Shown: one piece after another, positions 35,804 through 47,221 of the stretch | Numbering within the stretch: the stretch's first letter is position 1 | How the letters are laid out: every line of letters begins with the position of its first letter | NCBI GenBank assembly: GCA_949317995.1 | Contig: OX439046.1 | Location: forward strand, 60,987,774 to 61,051,773 | Length of the DNA stretch: 64,000 bases | From: Acholoe squamosa | Taxonomy: Eukaryota > Annelida > Polychaeta > Phyllodocida > Polynoidae | Reading direction: 5' to 3' | Notes under the pieces: model-generated | What the model was told of the DNA's origin: nothing | The model's database searches: none | The model's input: the letters and a program-made list of their open reading frames with translations, nothing else | Position numbers and translations under genes: made by a program

Positions 35804-36238
35804 GGTATGCACCCCTGTGAACACAAATCCAATACCTCTGGCTCGCAAAATCACCTGCATGGAGGCCATGGTGATGCACTGATTTCCTGCCTGAGGACAG
35901 TGATGCTGGAGAGCGTCGCTCTGGGTGCAACTAGGTCAGGAGTTCATGAAGTTACAGCGGCGGCCGATGGCCGCCAGTATGTTATGATAATGGCATTCAA
36001 AAGATTTGGAATTAATAGTGAACCAAATATTCATACTCCAAGCTCTAATAGAACTAGAAAGCCAGGATACTGTCCATATGCTGTTCGTGAGTGAATGACA
36101 GCTGTCAGTGACTGACAGCTGTCTGTTTGCCACCATCACTGCCCTCGGGCAGCAAATCAGTGCATAATCACCCGCCTCCAAGCAGGTGATTTTGCAAGCC
36201 ATAGGCAGGTTACTAAGTGTTCACAGGGGACAGGTATG
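35804..36238. mobile_element. Fold-back element sharing a core with 34583-34987
   Basis: The left arm (35804 to about 35902) and right arm (about 36117-36238) are inverted copies that share CACCCCTGTGAACAC-like, GCAAAATCACCTGC and GATGCACTGATTT blocks. The core (35994-36099) contains CTCCAAGCTCTAATAGAAC and AGAAAGCCAG, matching the other element's core on the opposite strand. The arms of the two elements are largely different in sequence. Confidence 0.7.
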
Positions 36239-37784
36239 AGGCTGCCTTTTGATGATTTAGTCAAAGTAACCGGCAATAAAGATGTCAGCTTCAATTCTCA
36301 TAAGTAGTACTTTATATCCTCCAATATTTGAGCAAACAGTAGCAGAGACTGTAACACGTTTATTTCTCAATGAAAATAGGTAAATAACTTTTTTCTGTCT
36401 CAACCCCAAGAGAGGTCTGAAATTTTTTGGTCCCGCCAAATTCATCACCCCTTCCCCCACCTTTAGTGTAAATAATGACCACTTCCTAAAGGCATTCAGC
36501 CTTTATGGATGACAATGGTATGCTCATAGTAATCGGTCATAGAGTCGGATACTTAAGCCACTAGAACACTACATGGGCTCCACTTCATTCTGATAAAAAG
36601 ACAACCCATATAGGTTCAAATGCAATTAAGCAGAATTAATGCACACTTAATGCCATTTGCAATTGTTATAGGCTGCCATTACTGTGTTATTATAAAACAA
36701 GAGTAAAGTAGAGTTGAATTAATTGCTATTCATAAAACACCACATTGGAATAAAACCCCTTCCAGTCTCTTGGATACAACATTCCTTTATGGCTATCAGT
36801 TGCACGGTCTGTAAAGAAGCAAATCAGGCGCTATTCCTCAAAGTACAATATTACTCAGATGTAAACTAGTACAGTAAATCTCCCGTCTAAAGGCACGGCC
36901 AAAAAAAGGCAGCCTTGATATACCACTGTCAAAGACTCATATATGGTCAGTTTAATGACCACTGGTCACATTAGTAAAAGTATCTTGTACCAGTAAGGGA
37001 GTCTGTTTATTTAAATACAATATAAATTGTGCATGGCCAAGGTGATAACTGCTATTTAGTTTATACTGGCATCGGTAACCATAAGTACCTAACAGTGTGG
37101 GGGCTTGCCTTCATATGGGAGATTCACTTTGTACTGTATCCTCATCAACCTAACAAGAACCCCACATGTGAGGTCTTATATTTGACTATCATTTAAGATT
37201 AATTGGCACCCCACGGCCCCAATGACCGAATTATAGGTGTGTTTTTTTTACAATGGCCATTGGAGTGGATATAAGGATAAATGGCCCTGTACTATGCTTT
37301 ACAAAACAAAGTTATCCTCGATTTGTATTGATGGGCTCCTCATGCTGGTAGAATGCAAGCCCTTGAGGGATATAGAGAGCAGTGTTTGTCCTGTCAACTT
37401 CTGCTGTGCGCATACTGGAGATGTCAATAAGATGTTCAAATATGGCCCTGTGTTAAACCCTGTATGTTTGGCACAATGCATGGATGTAGCCCTGGCGAGT
37501 TAGCTAATCATCAGGGCTGCATTTATTCAACATGACAACCATTGAGCATGATGCCTTTTAAAGGTTTTCTGGTGCTGGTACTGTTGGATAGAGTGAGATC
37601 TAAATACCACATCATGCTCCAATCCCCCTATCTGCTAGGTATTGGCCTGCTGACTGGTAGCTTGTGGTTGATATCTTCCCATATGCTCCACTCCAGTCTG
37701 TTTTTCATATTAGTCTACAAGGCCTCATATGACCAATGACATCTCACTATCTTTAAAATAGCATATTGATAGTGCCACTTTCAA
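36239..37784. other. Non-coding DNA, no gene seen
   Basis: No exon-like frame or repeat recognised. The short frames overlap on both strands and look random. Confidence 0.4.
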
Positions 37785-37862
37785 CACCTGCCTAACTAGC
37801 ACAGAAAGGAGAACAAAGGACTCACAATCAGGAGGTACCCGGTTCAAATCCCACCAAGAAGC
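37785..37862 (+). repeat. tRNA-like SINE head (Pol III A and B boxes)
   Basis: CTAACTAGCACAGAAAGG resembles an A box, and GGTTCAAATCCC at 37850-37861 fits the B-box consensus GGTTCRANTCC. The spacing of about 50 bp is that of a tRNA. The stems do not fold into a good cloverleaf, so this is more likely the 5' end of a tRNA-derived SINE than a working tRNA gene. Confidence 0.45.
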
Positions 37863-40848
37863 TATAAGGGAAGGATGGAGGTGTGCCTTGCAAAGTTACT
37901 GGTAATCTTACTGTACGCAAGTTGCAGTCAGAACCTTCTTCAGAGATTGTAGTACCAGACGATGCTAACAAGATGAGGCCTAACAGAAGTGTAGGAAACA
38001 ATTCTCTGTTGGAAAGGGGCTCACCTTGGGGGCTAGGGGTATAGGTTTAACCTATTCAACATTTCATACAAAATAGAGAAAGGGTTTGTAAGTCTAGATG
38101 CAAGACAGGTCACACATCCTTAGGAACTCTGAGGTGAACAATACTGGGAAATACCATTGATCATGCTGCCACCTGTGTGATCTATGTGGAACTACAGGAG
38201 CTGCTCATTGCTGGTTGCAGTACACCAATTGACGGGAGGTGGCAGCAGGAGACACTTTGTAGCTCCGCACTGAAGGGTGTTGTACAAAGATCATTGGTCT
38301 AATATCTGACAGTGGGTATGCAAACCAGGTATCAAATTAATCCTTAGGGTGTATATCAATCGATTTGAGTGTTATTTAGGCTGATATTTGATGGTAAGTT
38401 GAGGGGGGTGCACTCTATTTAATTAGAGAATTTATTGAAATCATTCACTGCAAAACCCCCAAATCTGGGTATGTCCGCACTCTACGGCCAATAGTGGAAA
38501 GGTTAATTACATTGTACCACATCTCATGGCCCTACATCAATGGGAAAAAATGTGTGCCTACAAGAAAATAACAGTGGTTAAGCCCAGAAATGCACACAAA
38601 TATTTTTTTTCACCAATATGCTATAATATGCGTATATTATACGCCAACAGTGAGAAAATCTTGCAGCCTGCTGCTCCAACACCCAGTGGACTGAGACCGG
38701 TCATGGCACCTAGTGGAGATTTTCATAATTAATCCAGCATGTCCCATTTTAGTTTTGCAGTAGTTCAGGGTATGTGTTTATAAAATAATCCTTCTTCTAT
38801 TCTATAAAAATCCCTGCTGCACAACATGGTTTTATGAATCTGGCGTTAATGTAACTTTTAACATCACTGCAAGACTTAAAAATTCAGTATGTCATAATGA
38901 CTGAACGTACAAGCTCCATCGTAGGTAAAATGTAACAGACAGAGGAAGCAAATCTTTATTAAGACAAGGGTAAAGGGGTCCCGATTAGGGGCCAACTATG
39001 ATTGTCGATGAATGCTGTTTTGGGGTTATTCTGGAAGCACTCTAATAGGCCTAGTTTGTACAATTGATCAGACACTGCTACTGGGTACTTTAGATTATGA
39101 AATGACTTTCAAATGCTTTGAACTTCCATTTTCCTTTATTTGAGCTCAGTCATATTTAGATGCTCATTGTAAGATCAACCTATTAAAGTACAGATCAAAA
39201 TCGCGTGTGGACTAAATTAAAAAGAAAATAGTTCAAATATGAGAAAAAATGTCTAGGTAGGGTGAATTTCTCAAATTAGGTAGGGCAACCAAAAACACAA
39301 GCTTTTCTTTAGGCCTATGCATACATGCTTGTATAGGGACCTTCCCATTACTCTTTTTCTTTTTTTTTTACTGGGGGGACCTGCAGAGGCCCCTTTTCTT
39401 ACGTCCCTGTGTGATAAAACGTGGACACTAGCAGGCCTATATCAAAAGAAGGTGATAAAGGTTTTACAAATAATCTGGACTGCTCAGTGCTACTGAAACG
39501 ACCAGTGAGCTGCTCTCATGGCATGAGTGCTGACACCTAGTGAGACACTGGGGAACTTTAGAAACATAAATGTTATTCTGCCTCTATGCGGTAGTTGTCA
39601 CTGTTGTGCCAACCCATCCCCGTCTATGTACCTAGAGTGAGTTTGAGATGAGGACAGTTACTGAGGCCTTAATTCAGATTAAGAATTATTTGATACATTT
39701 AAGTGGTTGTAAACAAGCAACCTCTGTCGAAATGCTATATTCCATCTTCGTATCATATAAAAATACATTATGTCCCTGAATTTTATTGGGAAATGTTGCT
39801 CCAGGGTAGCAGGATAACTTCTAGGTATTGCTCTTACTGCTCTGGTTCTGAGATTAACCCACATCAATTTGATCAATATTCCAACTTAATATCCCAAAGT
39901 GCGGTCCAACTATCATCCTACTAGCTTTACATTTGTGTGTTATGTGGGAGCTCCTTGGGTATCATCTTGGATGTACCAACCCCACATGGGGGTCAGTATG
40001 ATGCACTGGTGAGTGATTCGCTAGGGTTGTATACATGATCATGCATCGCTAGACCAAAGTGACAAAAGCAGTGAAACTCTAGCCGACCATTAAAGGGTTA
40101 ACATGCAATACAGTGTTCATCATCCTTTACTACTCCAATATCATCATCTATAGAGCCTCATGGGAGGCTCCTCTTGTCCTTCTAACAATACCTTCAAAGG
40201 GACACTAAGGCGAAGACCAAGGGCCTCCACAAAGATAGCTCTAAGCCTACAGGAAGAGCTTACCTTTAATGGAGATCACTCTCTGGGGGTTATTCCATAA
40301 TATGCTAAGAGACGGTCACTATGATGTTCGAGCACTCCCCCCCTCTCTTATCTACTTTTAATGTATCATCACTTATGTTTTGTTAGAGCTTTTATAGCAG
40401 TTGACAAGATAATAACCACTCTCTGTAATGTAGATCTAGGTCTACTCATCTATGGTATCTTCATAGTAAAACCTACGGTTTGAAGGGACCCAGCCGTAGT
40501 GTTGTCTAAAAGAGAGGTCAAAGAGACATGAAAGAGTCGGTAAATGTGTGTGTCCTAGACTGCAAATGCCTCTATCGATCCGAAGGTAAAGACATTGAAC
40601 AAGAACTGTATTTATCTGAACAAACTATGCAACAATGGAAGACTAACCAGTTATGTGGGGATTTACCTCAGTCAGCACAGAAATAACCAATTTGCCTCAA
40701 CTTTAAAGGGACTAAAAGGAATTATTGGTGAAAGTTAAAAAGAGGTTAAATGATGAGTGGGGAGGGGGGCAAGCTAGCAAATCTAAGTTAATTGCATTGC
40801 TGCAGCTGACGTCTGCTTACACCCACGCTGAAAATATACCCTTAAAAA
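37863..40848. other. Non-coding DNA, no gene seen
   Basis: Three kilobases with no supported feature. The first few hundred bases may be the body of the SINE that begins at 37785, but no A-rich or repeat tail defines its end. Confidence 0.4.
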
Positions 40849-40961
40849 GGTACTCTGTAGTGATCACTTTTTCGCATCTTATTGATGACGTTGTGGGCAA
40901 GTACTCGGTGATCTTTAAAGTGATCACATGCGATCACCCTGTGTGATCACTACAGAGTACC
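40849..40961. repeat. 113 bp hairpin with perfect 19 bp arms
   Basis: GGTACTCTGTAGTGATCAC (40849-40867) is the exact reverse complement of 40943-40961. The interior repeats GTGATC/GATCAC motifs, so it can form nested stems. A related GGTGATCA cluster lies at about 41418-41488. Possibly a small MITE. Confidence 0.75.
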
Positions 40962-42696
40962 TGTCTGACCAGATCAAAGAGAAGCAGGTAAATGATCATT
41001 CTGTCATTAATTGATATTTTCTTAATTATCACTTTCAAGCAATTACATAATTACCCCCACCCTCTCCTCCCACAACCAGGCCTTTATTGTGGGCACTTAC
41101 AGCAAACTTGTGCCCTGATGAGCACATTAGATCTTTGTATAACATATGCCAGCTAGTCCCAATGGTTGTAACTATAGTTTCTGTGACAAAATGGGTGTCC
41201 ATCTTCAAGCATGCTTATGCCTTTGATAATTTTGCCAGAATTTCTTTTTTTTTTATCAATCGATATTCCTGTGTAATAATATTCTTTACATCTTCCATCT
41301 TATAAACACCAATGATCAATCAGATTGAAGATAAGAATCAATATATTCAACCGAGTGGGTGTTGTATTTTCCATTGTTGTATACTAGGGCCCCCTGGTGG
41401 TAGAAAGTAATGACCCAAGGTGATCAACATTATTACCTCGGGTCATTAACATGGAAGGAGGACCTTAGGTGATCAATACTGATCACCTTCATAGATGAGA
41501 AGCCCATATTTTCAGTGAGGTCCACTGGGCCTCTGTCACAGAAATTCATACACAATAGGAAATATATGACTCAATCACACGACAGAGGCCAAGTGGACTA
41601 CCGACATAACGTACCTGAAGCTTAAGTGGTTAAAATAACAAGTGGTAACCAATCGGGCATACCCTGCCGTTATACTTTCTACTGTTCTCCAATGCTGTTC
41701 TTCCAAATCTTCCCAATCATTTGCTCTACATGTTACTGTTTCCAACTCATCTCCACTTCCTTCTACCCCCCCCCCCCCCCCACCCTCTTTCACCCCTCTC
41801 TTTTATCAAACTGTGTTTTACTTTTCACGTCTCATCTATCCTCACACTTAAAGACATAACCATTTAATCTACTATCCTCGCAAAACTGACCACTGAACTA
41901 CCATAATTGCATTGAAATGAAGCAGTACTACGAAGCCCCAGATAGCAGCAGGCCTATAGTACGCACTTTGGTACAAGGTATCTTCAGCTGGTATCTCCCC
42001 GAAACTGAGGGTGGAATCCTTATACCAAAGCTGTCAGAGACCCATCTTTACTTCTTAGATATTTTATTTTCGCAGTGCACCACCCCATATTCCCCTTTTC
42101 TCCTCTTCCACCTCTTCCATGCCATCCCTCCTTCACTCCCATCCCATTGCCTATTAGTGCCTTTGATGATGTCCATTGCTGTGAGTTAATTACAGTTTCT
42201 GTCTGTTAGGCTAGCTATACAGGCGGGCTGTGGATGGTGAGATGTGTATGTAGGTGATGTATATGAGGGGCGTGGAGTGGAATAACTGCCGTGTGCAGTG
42301 CTAGTCTTGTAGTAATGGGAGCCTGGGAAGGCCGGATATGAGCCCTCTCAATGTCCCATTCAGAGTGATCACTGTACCATTTCCTCAAACAGACTGCTAG
42401 CACATCATGGGAAATCACCATTCTTATCTCTAAATCATTTGTAGATATAACTCTCACATTCCTGGCAATGTGAGTATGTTGTAGTAGCATATCACCTTTG
42501 TGCGACCAATGTATACAGTCATTAAGATTCCTTATGACAAAATATAAAGTGGAAGGTATGGCAAAAAAACGGTCCATTAGAAATTATGGTTTGATTTTAT
42601 TGTGCAATTAATGAAAACTTGAACACCCAGCAACCGCGCTGCTAGTGATCAATGACCTTAGGCCACCATTTTGGGACATTTTTGGATATTCAACAA
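40962..42696. other. Non-coding DNA with low-complexity tracts
   Basis: Contains a GGTGATCA/TGATCACC cluster (41418-41488), a CTCF-core-like motif on the minus strand at 41387-41400, and a C run of about 16 at 41767. No gene. Confidence 0.45.
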
Positions 42697-43550
42697 GACT
42701 GAGTGGGCAGCTGAGGGAAAAGGGCCCTCACGGAAGGAATTTTAGTGCTGGGTATGGCCACTAGGGGAGCTACAATGGCTAGAAATGTGGAAAAATTGGA
42801 CAAAATTGCTTTTAGGTACTTTTTCATACAGTAAAATGTGGTTCACTCAAAAACATTCCATTTTGTGTTTCCTCTATAGGAGAGGGCCTATTTGGAATGC
42901 AAATGGAATATTTTAAATCTAAAATGAGGCTTAATGAGGGTTCCCATATAAGTGTGTTCCCATGACATCAAAATTTACATTTCAATAAAAAGAGAAATCA
43001 TATTTATTGATGAAACCATTCTTTGGCATTTATAGGCTGAAAAGAGCGTATTGATACTATTTCTATATCCAAAGTTACGAACAAATAATTATATCAACAA
43101 GGTTGGCGATTTTTTAATTGATGTTTTGCATCATTTGTAACCGGCTGTAGCCATATAGTTGCATCATCCCATGTTTATATAGTCATATCTTTAGGACTAG
43201 ATCGGCCGTAGATATGCTGTCTACACGTATTATACCTCATTTTAAAGCTGATGACTTCAATTTAGATTGTTATATTTTGCCTTGGAGGGCCCTCTGTGCT
43301 CATCTGTTTACATATAAAGGAAACATTATACTGTTGAGATGCAGCTTTCACAGAGGGACGGGCTGCTTACCTAGCCCACTTAAAAGGGTCTATATCTCTT
43401 CTTTCCTATCCTCTCAGGATGTGTGTGGTGCATATATGCGTGGGCACTAACACATTCCTCTGTGAAATTGTGTAATGTAGTTCTCGCCATGAATATGACC
43501 TTAGCTGTCGAAATGGCGTTAAACATCTATTACTCACTCACCCACAGAGG
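42697..43550. repeat. Family A interspersed repeat, copy 3 (diverged)
   Basis: Matches copies 1 and 2 in block order: GGCCACTAGGGGAGC..ACAATGGCTAGAAA, the A-rich block, AATGCAAATGGAAT, GCTGATGACTTCAATTTAGA, and an end block GGCGTTAAACATCTATTACT shared with copy 1. It is the most diverged copy, and the X-box-like motif is lost. A TA microsatellite follows at 43583-43622. Confidence 0.65.
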
Positions 43551-43582
43551 GAACATACAGTGTCTGCTATCTTCAGTCCTGT

Positions 43583-43583
43583 A

Positions 43584-43621
<38 letters not shown>

Positions 43622-43622
43622 A
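43583..43622. repeat. (TA)n microsatellite
   Basis: About 40 bp of TA repeats with a single G interruption, just after family A copy 3. Confidence 0.9.
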
Positions 43623-43865
43623 TGTACTAGCGGTCTACTTTTTTTTTACAAAAGGCGGCCCTTGCCTTGGGTGGGCACTAAACTAATTCAAACCGGAGGT
43701 GTCCTCTTGGTGTCTCAGTGACCCTACTTGTGTCCCCCTCACCCTTTTGCACTCAGACATGCATATTTCACATGGTTAATGCTTTATTGCTCACACACTC
43801 AGCCCCTATGGGAACTGTTCTCTTTTCAAACGGTTGTTATGGCTAATGCACTTGAATGCCTAGTG

Positions 43866-44489
43866 TGAGCAGCCCCTTGTGAGGCCCCTAAGTCTCAAAA
43901 TGCTCCTATCCCTCAGAACATTGTGGGATAGGGGCCCTTTGAGATTTTAGGGCCCACCTGAAGCCCCTGACCTACAAAAAGTTCCTATCCCACAAATGTT
44001 TCTGATGTAGGGGCCATGTGCATTTGGCCCCTGTCTCACAAAATTATTTGTGGGATAGGAACTATTTGTGAGATAAGGACATGTCAGGCTCCTATGTTTC
44101 AGAAAGTGACTATCTCTCAAAACCCCTATCCTTAAAATGGATAATCGATGTTATCTTTGATCTCTACAGTTCCCACACAAAAGTAGCCATGGGTCGAACT
44201 TGATCAGTTATGGGTAAAACAGGTTAGATTTATCCAAAATAGGCTAACTGGTTCAAATTGGTCAAATGAGGTCAAATTAGGTCAGAATTGGTCAAAGCAG
44301 GTCAAATTGGACAATGTACAGGTCAAATTAGCCAAAGATGGCCTATTTGGGTCAAATTGGGCAAATTTGGTTAAGGTAAGAAGGATTTAAAATAGGTCTA
44401 ATTGAATCCATTTTAATTGGCCAACAATGGGCCATAATAGGTCAAAATGTAAAAGTAGACCCATTATGAATAAAACAAGTCAAATTGGC
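43866..44489. repeat. Left arm of a fold-back split by the LINE
   Basis: The outer part holds repeated CTATCCC(T/A)CA and GGGATAGGGGCC units. The inner part holds many divergent copies of GGTCAAATTGG. Both motifs reappear in reverse orientation at 51714-52627. Without the LINE the arms would form a fold-back of about 1.5 kb. Confidence 0.65.
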
Positions 44490-44770
44490 AATCATGGCCG
44501 ACAGTGAGTAGACGCAAAGGTTAACCTCCCCCTGAAATCGTGGATTTCATGAAGTGAGTGGATATAACAAGGTTCTACATTGCGACAGGAACAAAAGTAA
44601 AGGTACCTGGATAGAGAAATCCGAACTTTTGAATCAATTAGACCACTGATTGTGGTAATATTTTAGTGTATTTCGTGTGACTGGAATCCACAGCGCCTCA
44701 ACTGACCCAGTTAAACCGTTGACAGTGTTATATATAAATAGACTTGACAGCCTAACACTGACAGGTAAAC
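44490..44770 (+). other. 5' untranslated region of the LINE
   Basis: About 280 bp before the ORF1 ATG. A TATATAAATA stretch lies about 40 bp before the ATG (near 44731). An internal promoter is expected for a LINE, but none can be defined from sequence alone. Confidence 0.4.
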
Positions 44771-47215
44771 ATGGATGTAAGGCGAGGTGGGCAAAAGCTG
44801 CGCTTTGGTGGACATAGGGGCCCCAACTTCAAAGACAAGCCACTATATAGAAGTGAGAATATAAATAATGAGGAATTTAACAGTGGGCTATATTCCACTG
44901 ACTCATGGCCCTCTATAACACAACAAAGCAATAAAGCTGATTTCAAACGCCAGTCACAACAGGTAAAAAGGGGCCGTCAGCCAAGCGATGAGGACTCACC
45001 TGAGTCAAATAGCAACACTGGCCGCTATACTGGTAACAGATCTAAAAAACCAGAAGCTAAACGTACGGCTAGACCTGAAAATCTGGGGGCATCCTACCCA
45101 TATATGAGTAGGAGTGATGGTTCTCTGAACAATGGTGTTGAATATAAACCCACAACACTGGAAAAATGTTTCAACGACATGAAATTATTAGTTGAATCAG
45201 GAAATGATAGACTATCTGATAATTTTGGTGACTTAAGACATGAGCTTACTGAAACAAACAAGAAATTCAATGAGCAATTAGGCATCCTAGGGAGAAGGAT
45301 AGATAGGGTGAAACAGGACGCTGATGAAGACATAGAGTCACTGAGGAACATGTTTACTGAGACTAAAAATGAGGTCTCTAGACTGAGGGATGAATTAAAT
45401 AATCCCAGATTGAATGCACGTGCCCCAGGGGACCAAGAGAGAAATGCAAATCAGTTTTATTCACCAAAGCGATTAAACGTCATAATTGATGGGTTGAAAG
45501 TCACCAATTTGGATGACCCATATGAGGAAGTTTATGACCTGTTCACGAGCATGGGACTTGAAGTATCACCAAATGAATTGTCGTATGTGGTGAGACTCAA
45601 GAAAGCCAACTCGGATAGTACAAACCCAGAATCAGTACTAGTATGCTTCACCACAGTATGGAAACGTGACTTATGCCTACGTATAAAGTCAAACCTAAAA
45701 GGTGATGGCCCCTACAGCCAAGTCTTCATTAACCCTGACGAAGAAACTACAGTAAGGAAAACAAAGGGACTAGTTAGAAGAATTGGTAGGTACTGTAAGG
45801 AAATTAAAGGGTTACAGGTAGCCCTCAAAGGCACAAACATTATCATAGAAGGTGAAAGATATAGTGCCTACAATCTCCAATCTATTCCTGATGAATATAA
45901 ACCCCGTGAACTGAGAATGATGAGCCCCACCGAGGACCTGGACCTGGAACAAAATGGCCAGATATATGGGAATAGAGGGCGGGACCTGTTCAGAGGTGGT
46001 GCCAGATATAGAGATGCTGGTGGTAGTGAAGAAGGTAAAGCAAAACTATTGATTAACAAATACAGACCTCGGGATTTACATGAGCGTCGCTATGACGACA
46101 TCGATAGACAGACCTCTAGACTGGGCCCAAATGAAGACCAAAACTGGAGGACTAGCCCTGCTAATGGGAATGCGAGAATAGATCACAGATATGCCGATAA
46201 AGGCCATATTAGAAGAAATGAAGATCGTAACCGGAGGTCACCACCCAAGGGCGATGGCGGGAGAATGCTGCCAAGGCGATGTATGGAGGAATTTGAGAGA
46301 ACTAGACGAAATGAGCGTTCCAACCCAGAGTCGCCATCTGGAGTAGAAACAAGAAGTAAAACCAAATCCCGAAATCCAACAAATGGGGTTCCTGGCAATG
46401 ACACAAAACCACCCGACAGAGGACACTCAAAATTAGACAGTAAAAAAGAGGAAAGAAGGAAATTCTCTTCAATCAAAGAAAAGCTAGAAGAGGCAAAACG
46501 TCTGGCTGCCAGTACTGAACTATACCAACAACAGACGAGATGTGGTATTACCTTCTGTGGCCCTCGCTCCTTCCTTAGTAACTTCTATCCCTGCCTTATA
46601 AGGCACGACGGGATTGAGTTTACGAGCTCAGAACAACTGTATCAATACTTGAAATGTATCGAACATGATGATCTCTATAAAACACAGAGAGTTCTATCAG
46701 CTCTCACGGGACTCGATGCAAAAAATGCCACTCATGGACTACCTGAGAGTGACGACTGGAAAAAGAAAAAGAGAGTGCCAACGATGAGACTTAGTATCTC
46801 CAAAAAATTTGTGCAAAACGAAGACATCAAGGAATCTCTTTTAAATACATTGGGATCAAACTTGATAGAATCTAGCATGGACTCCTACTGGGGCGGTTTT
46901 GCACGCTATGGTGACCCAGTGTATGAAAATGACGAGTACGATGGTGAAAATACCCTGGGAGTTCTATTAATGGAGCTCAGAGGCAAACTGTATGACCAGG
47001 AAAAGGCAGAGGCAGGAAAAGTCGACGCGGTAACTAGTTCAGAAACTGTGGGGGAGAGTGCTAGGGTAATGACGTCACACGAGACCTCCGGCGAGAGCGA
47101 CGAGATTTCCGCCATCTTGTCTGATGAACGTGAATCCGCAGACAGCTCGATTGAAGAATTGTACGATAAAACAGCATTCAAGACTAACAGAAGGAGGAAA
47201 TCATACAAGAAGTGA
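44771..47215 (+). CDS. LINE ORF1 protein with coiled coil and NADAR domain
   Basis: 814 residues from an ATG in strong context (A at -3, G at +4). Order: a basic Gly/Arg/Ser-rich N-terminus; a coiled coil at about 133-215 (heptads such as LRHELTETNKKFNEQLGILG); an RNA-binding-like region at about 230-380 (RLNVIIDGLK, VFINPDEETTVRKTKGLVRR) that resembles the RRM plus C-terminal domain of L1-type ORF1 proteins; and a charged linker to about 585. A NADAR (YbiA-like) domain follows at about 589-740, with SFLSNFYPC, FTSSEQLYQYLK, KKFVQNEDIKESLLNTLG, DSYWGG and NTLGVLLMELR. The NADAR Glu in SSEQ and the N-LG-LLM-R end are kept, so the fold is probably intact. NADAR enzymes act on ADP-ribose-type or riboflavin-precursor N-glycosidic bonds. 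What it does in a LINE is unknown. The frame ends at a UGA directly before the SGNH frame. Confidence 0.85.
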   Translation: MDVRRGGQKLRFGGHRGPNFKDKPLYRSENINNEEFNSGLYSTDSWPSITQQSNKADFKRQSQQVKRGRQPSDEDSPESNSNTGRYTGNRSKKPEAKRTARPENLGASYPYMSRSDGSLNNGVEYKPTTLEKCFNDMKLLVESGNDRLSDNFGDLRHELTETNKKFNEQLGILGRRIDRVKQDADEDIESLRNMFTETKNEVSRLRDELNNPRLNARAPGDQERNANQFYSPKRLNVIIDGLKVTNLDDPYEEVYDLFTSMGLEVSPNELSYVVRLKKANSDSTNPESVLVCFTTVWKRDLCLRIKSNLKGDGPYSQVFINPDEETTVRKTKGLVRRIGRYCKEIKGLQVALKGTNIIIEGERYSAYNLQSIPDEYKPRELRMMSPTEDLDLEQNGQIYGNRGRDLFRGGARYRDAGGSEEGKAKLLINKYRPRDLHERRYDDIDRQTSRLGPNEDQNWRTSPANGNARIDHRYADKGHIRRNEDRNRRSPPKGDGGRMLPRRCMEEFERTRRNERSNPESPSGVETRSKTKSRNPTNGVPGNDTKPPDRGHSKLDSKKEERRKFSSIKEKLEEAKRLAASTELYQQQTRCGITFCGPRSFLSNFYPCLIRHDGIEFTSSEQLYQYLKCIEHDDLYKTQRVLSALTGLDAKNATHGLPESDDWKKKKRVPTMRLSISKKFVQNEDIKESLLNTLGSNLIESSMDSYWGGFARYGDPVYENDEYDGENTLGVLLMELRGKLYDQEKAEAGKVDAVTSSETVGESARVMTSHETSGESDEISAILSDERESADSSIEELYDKTAFKTNRRRKSYKK

Positions 47216-47221
47216 GTGAAA

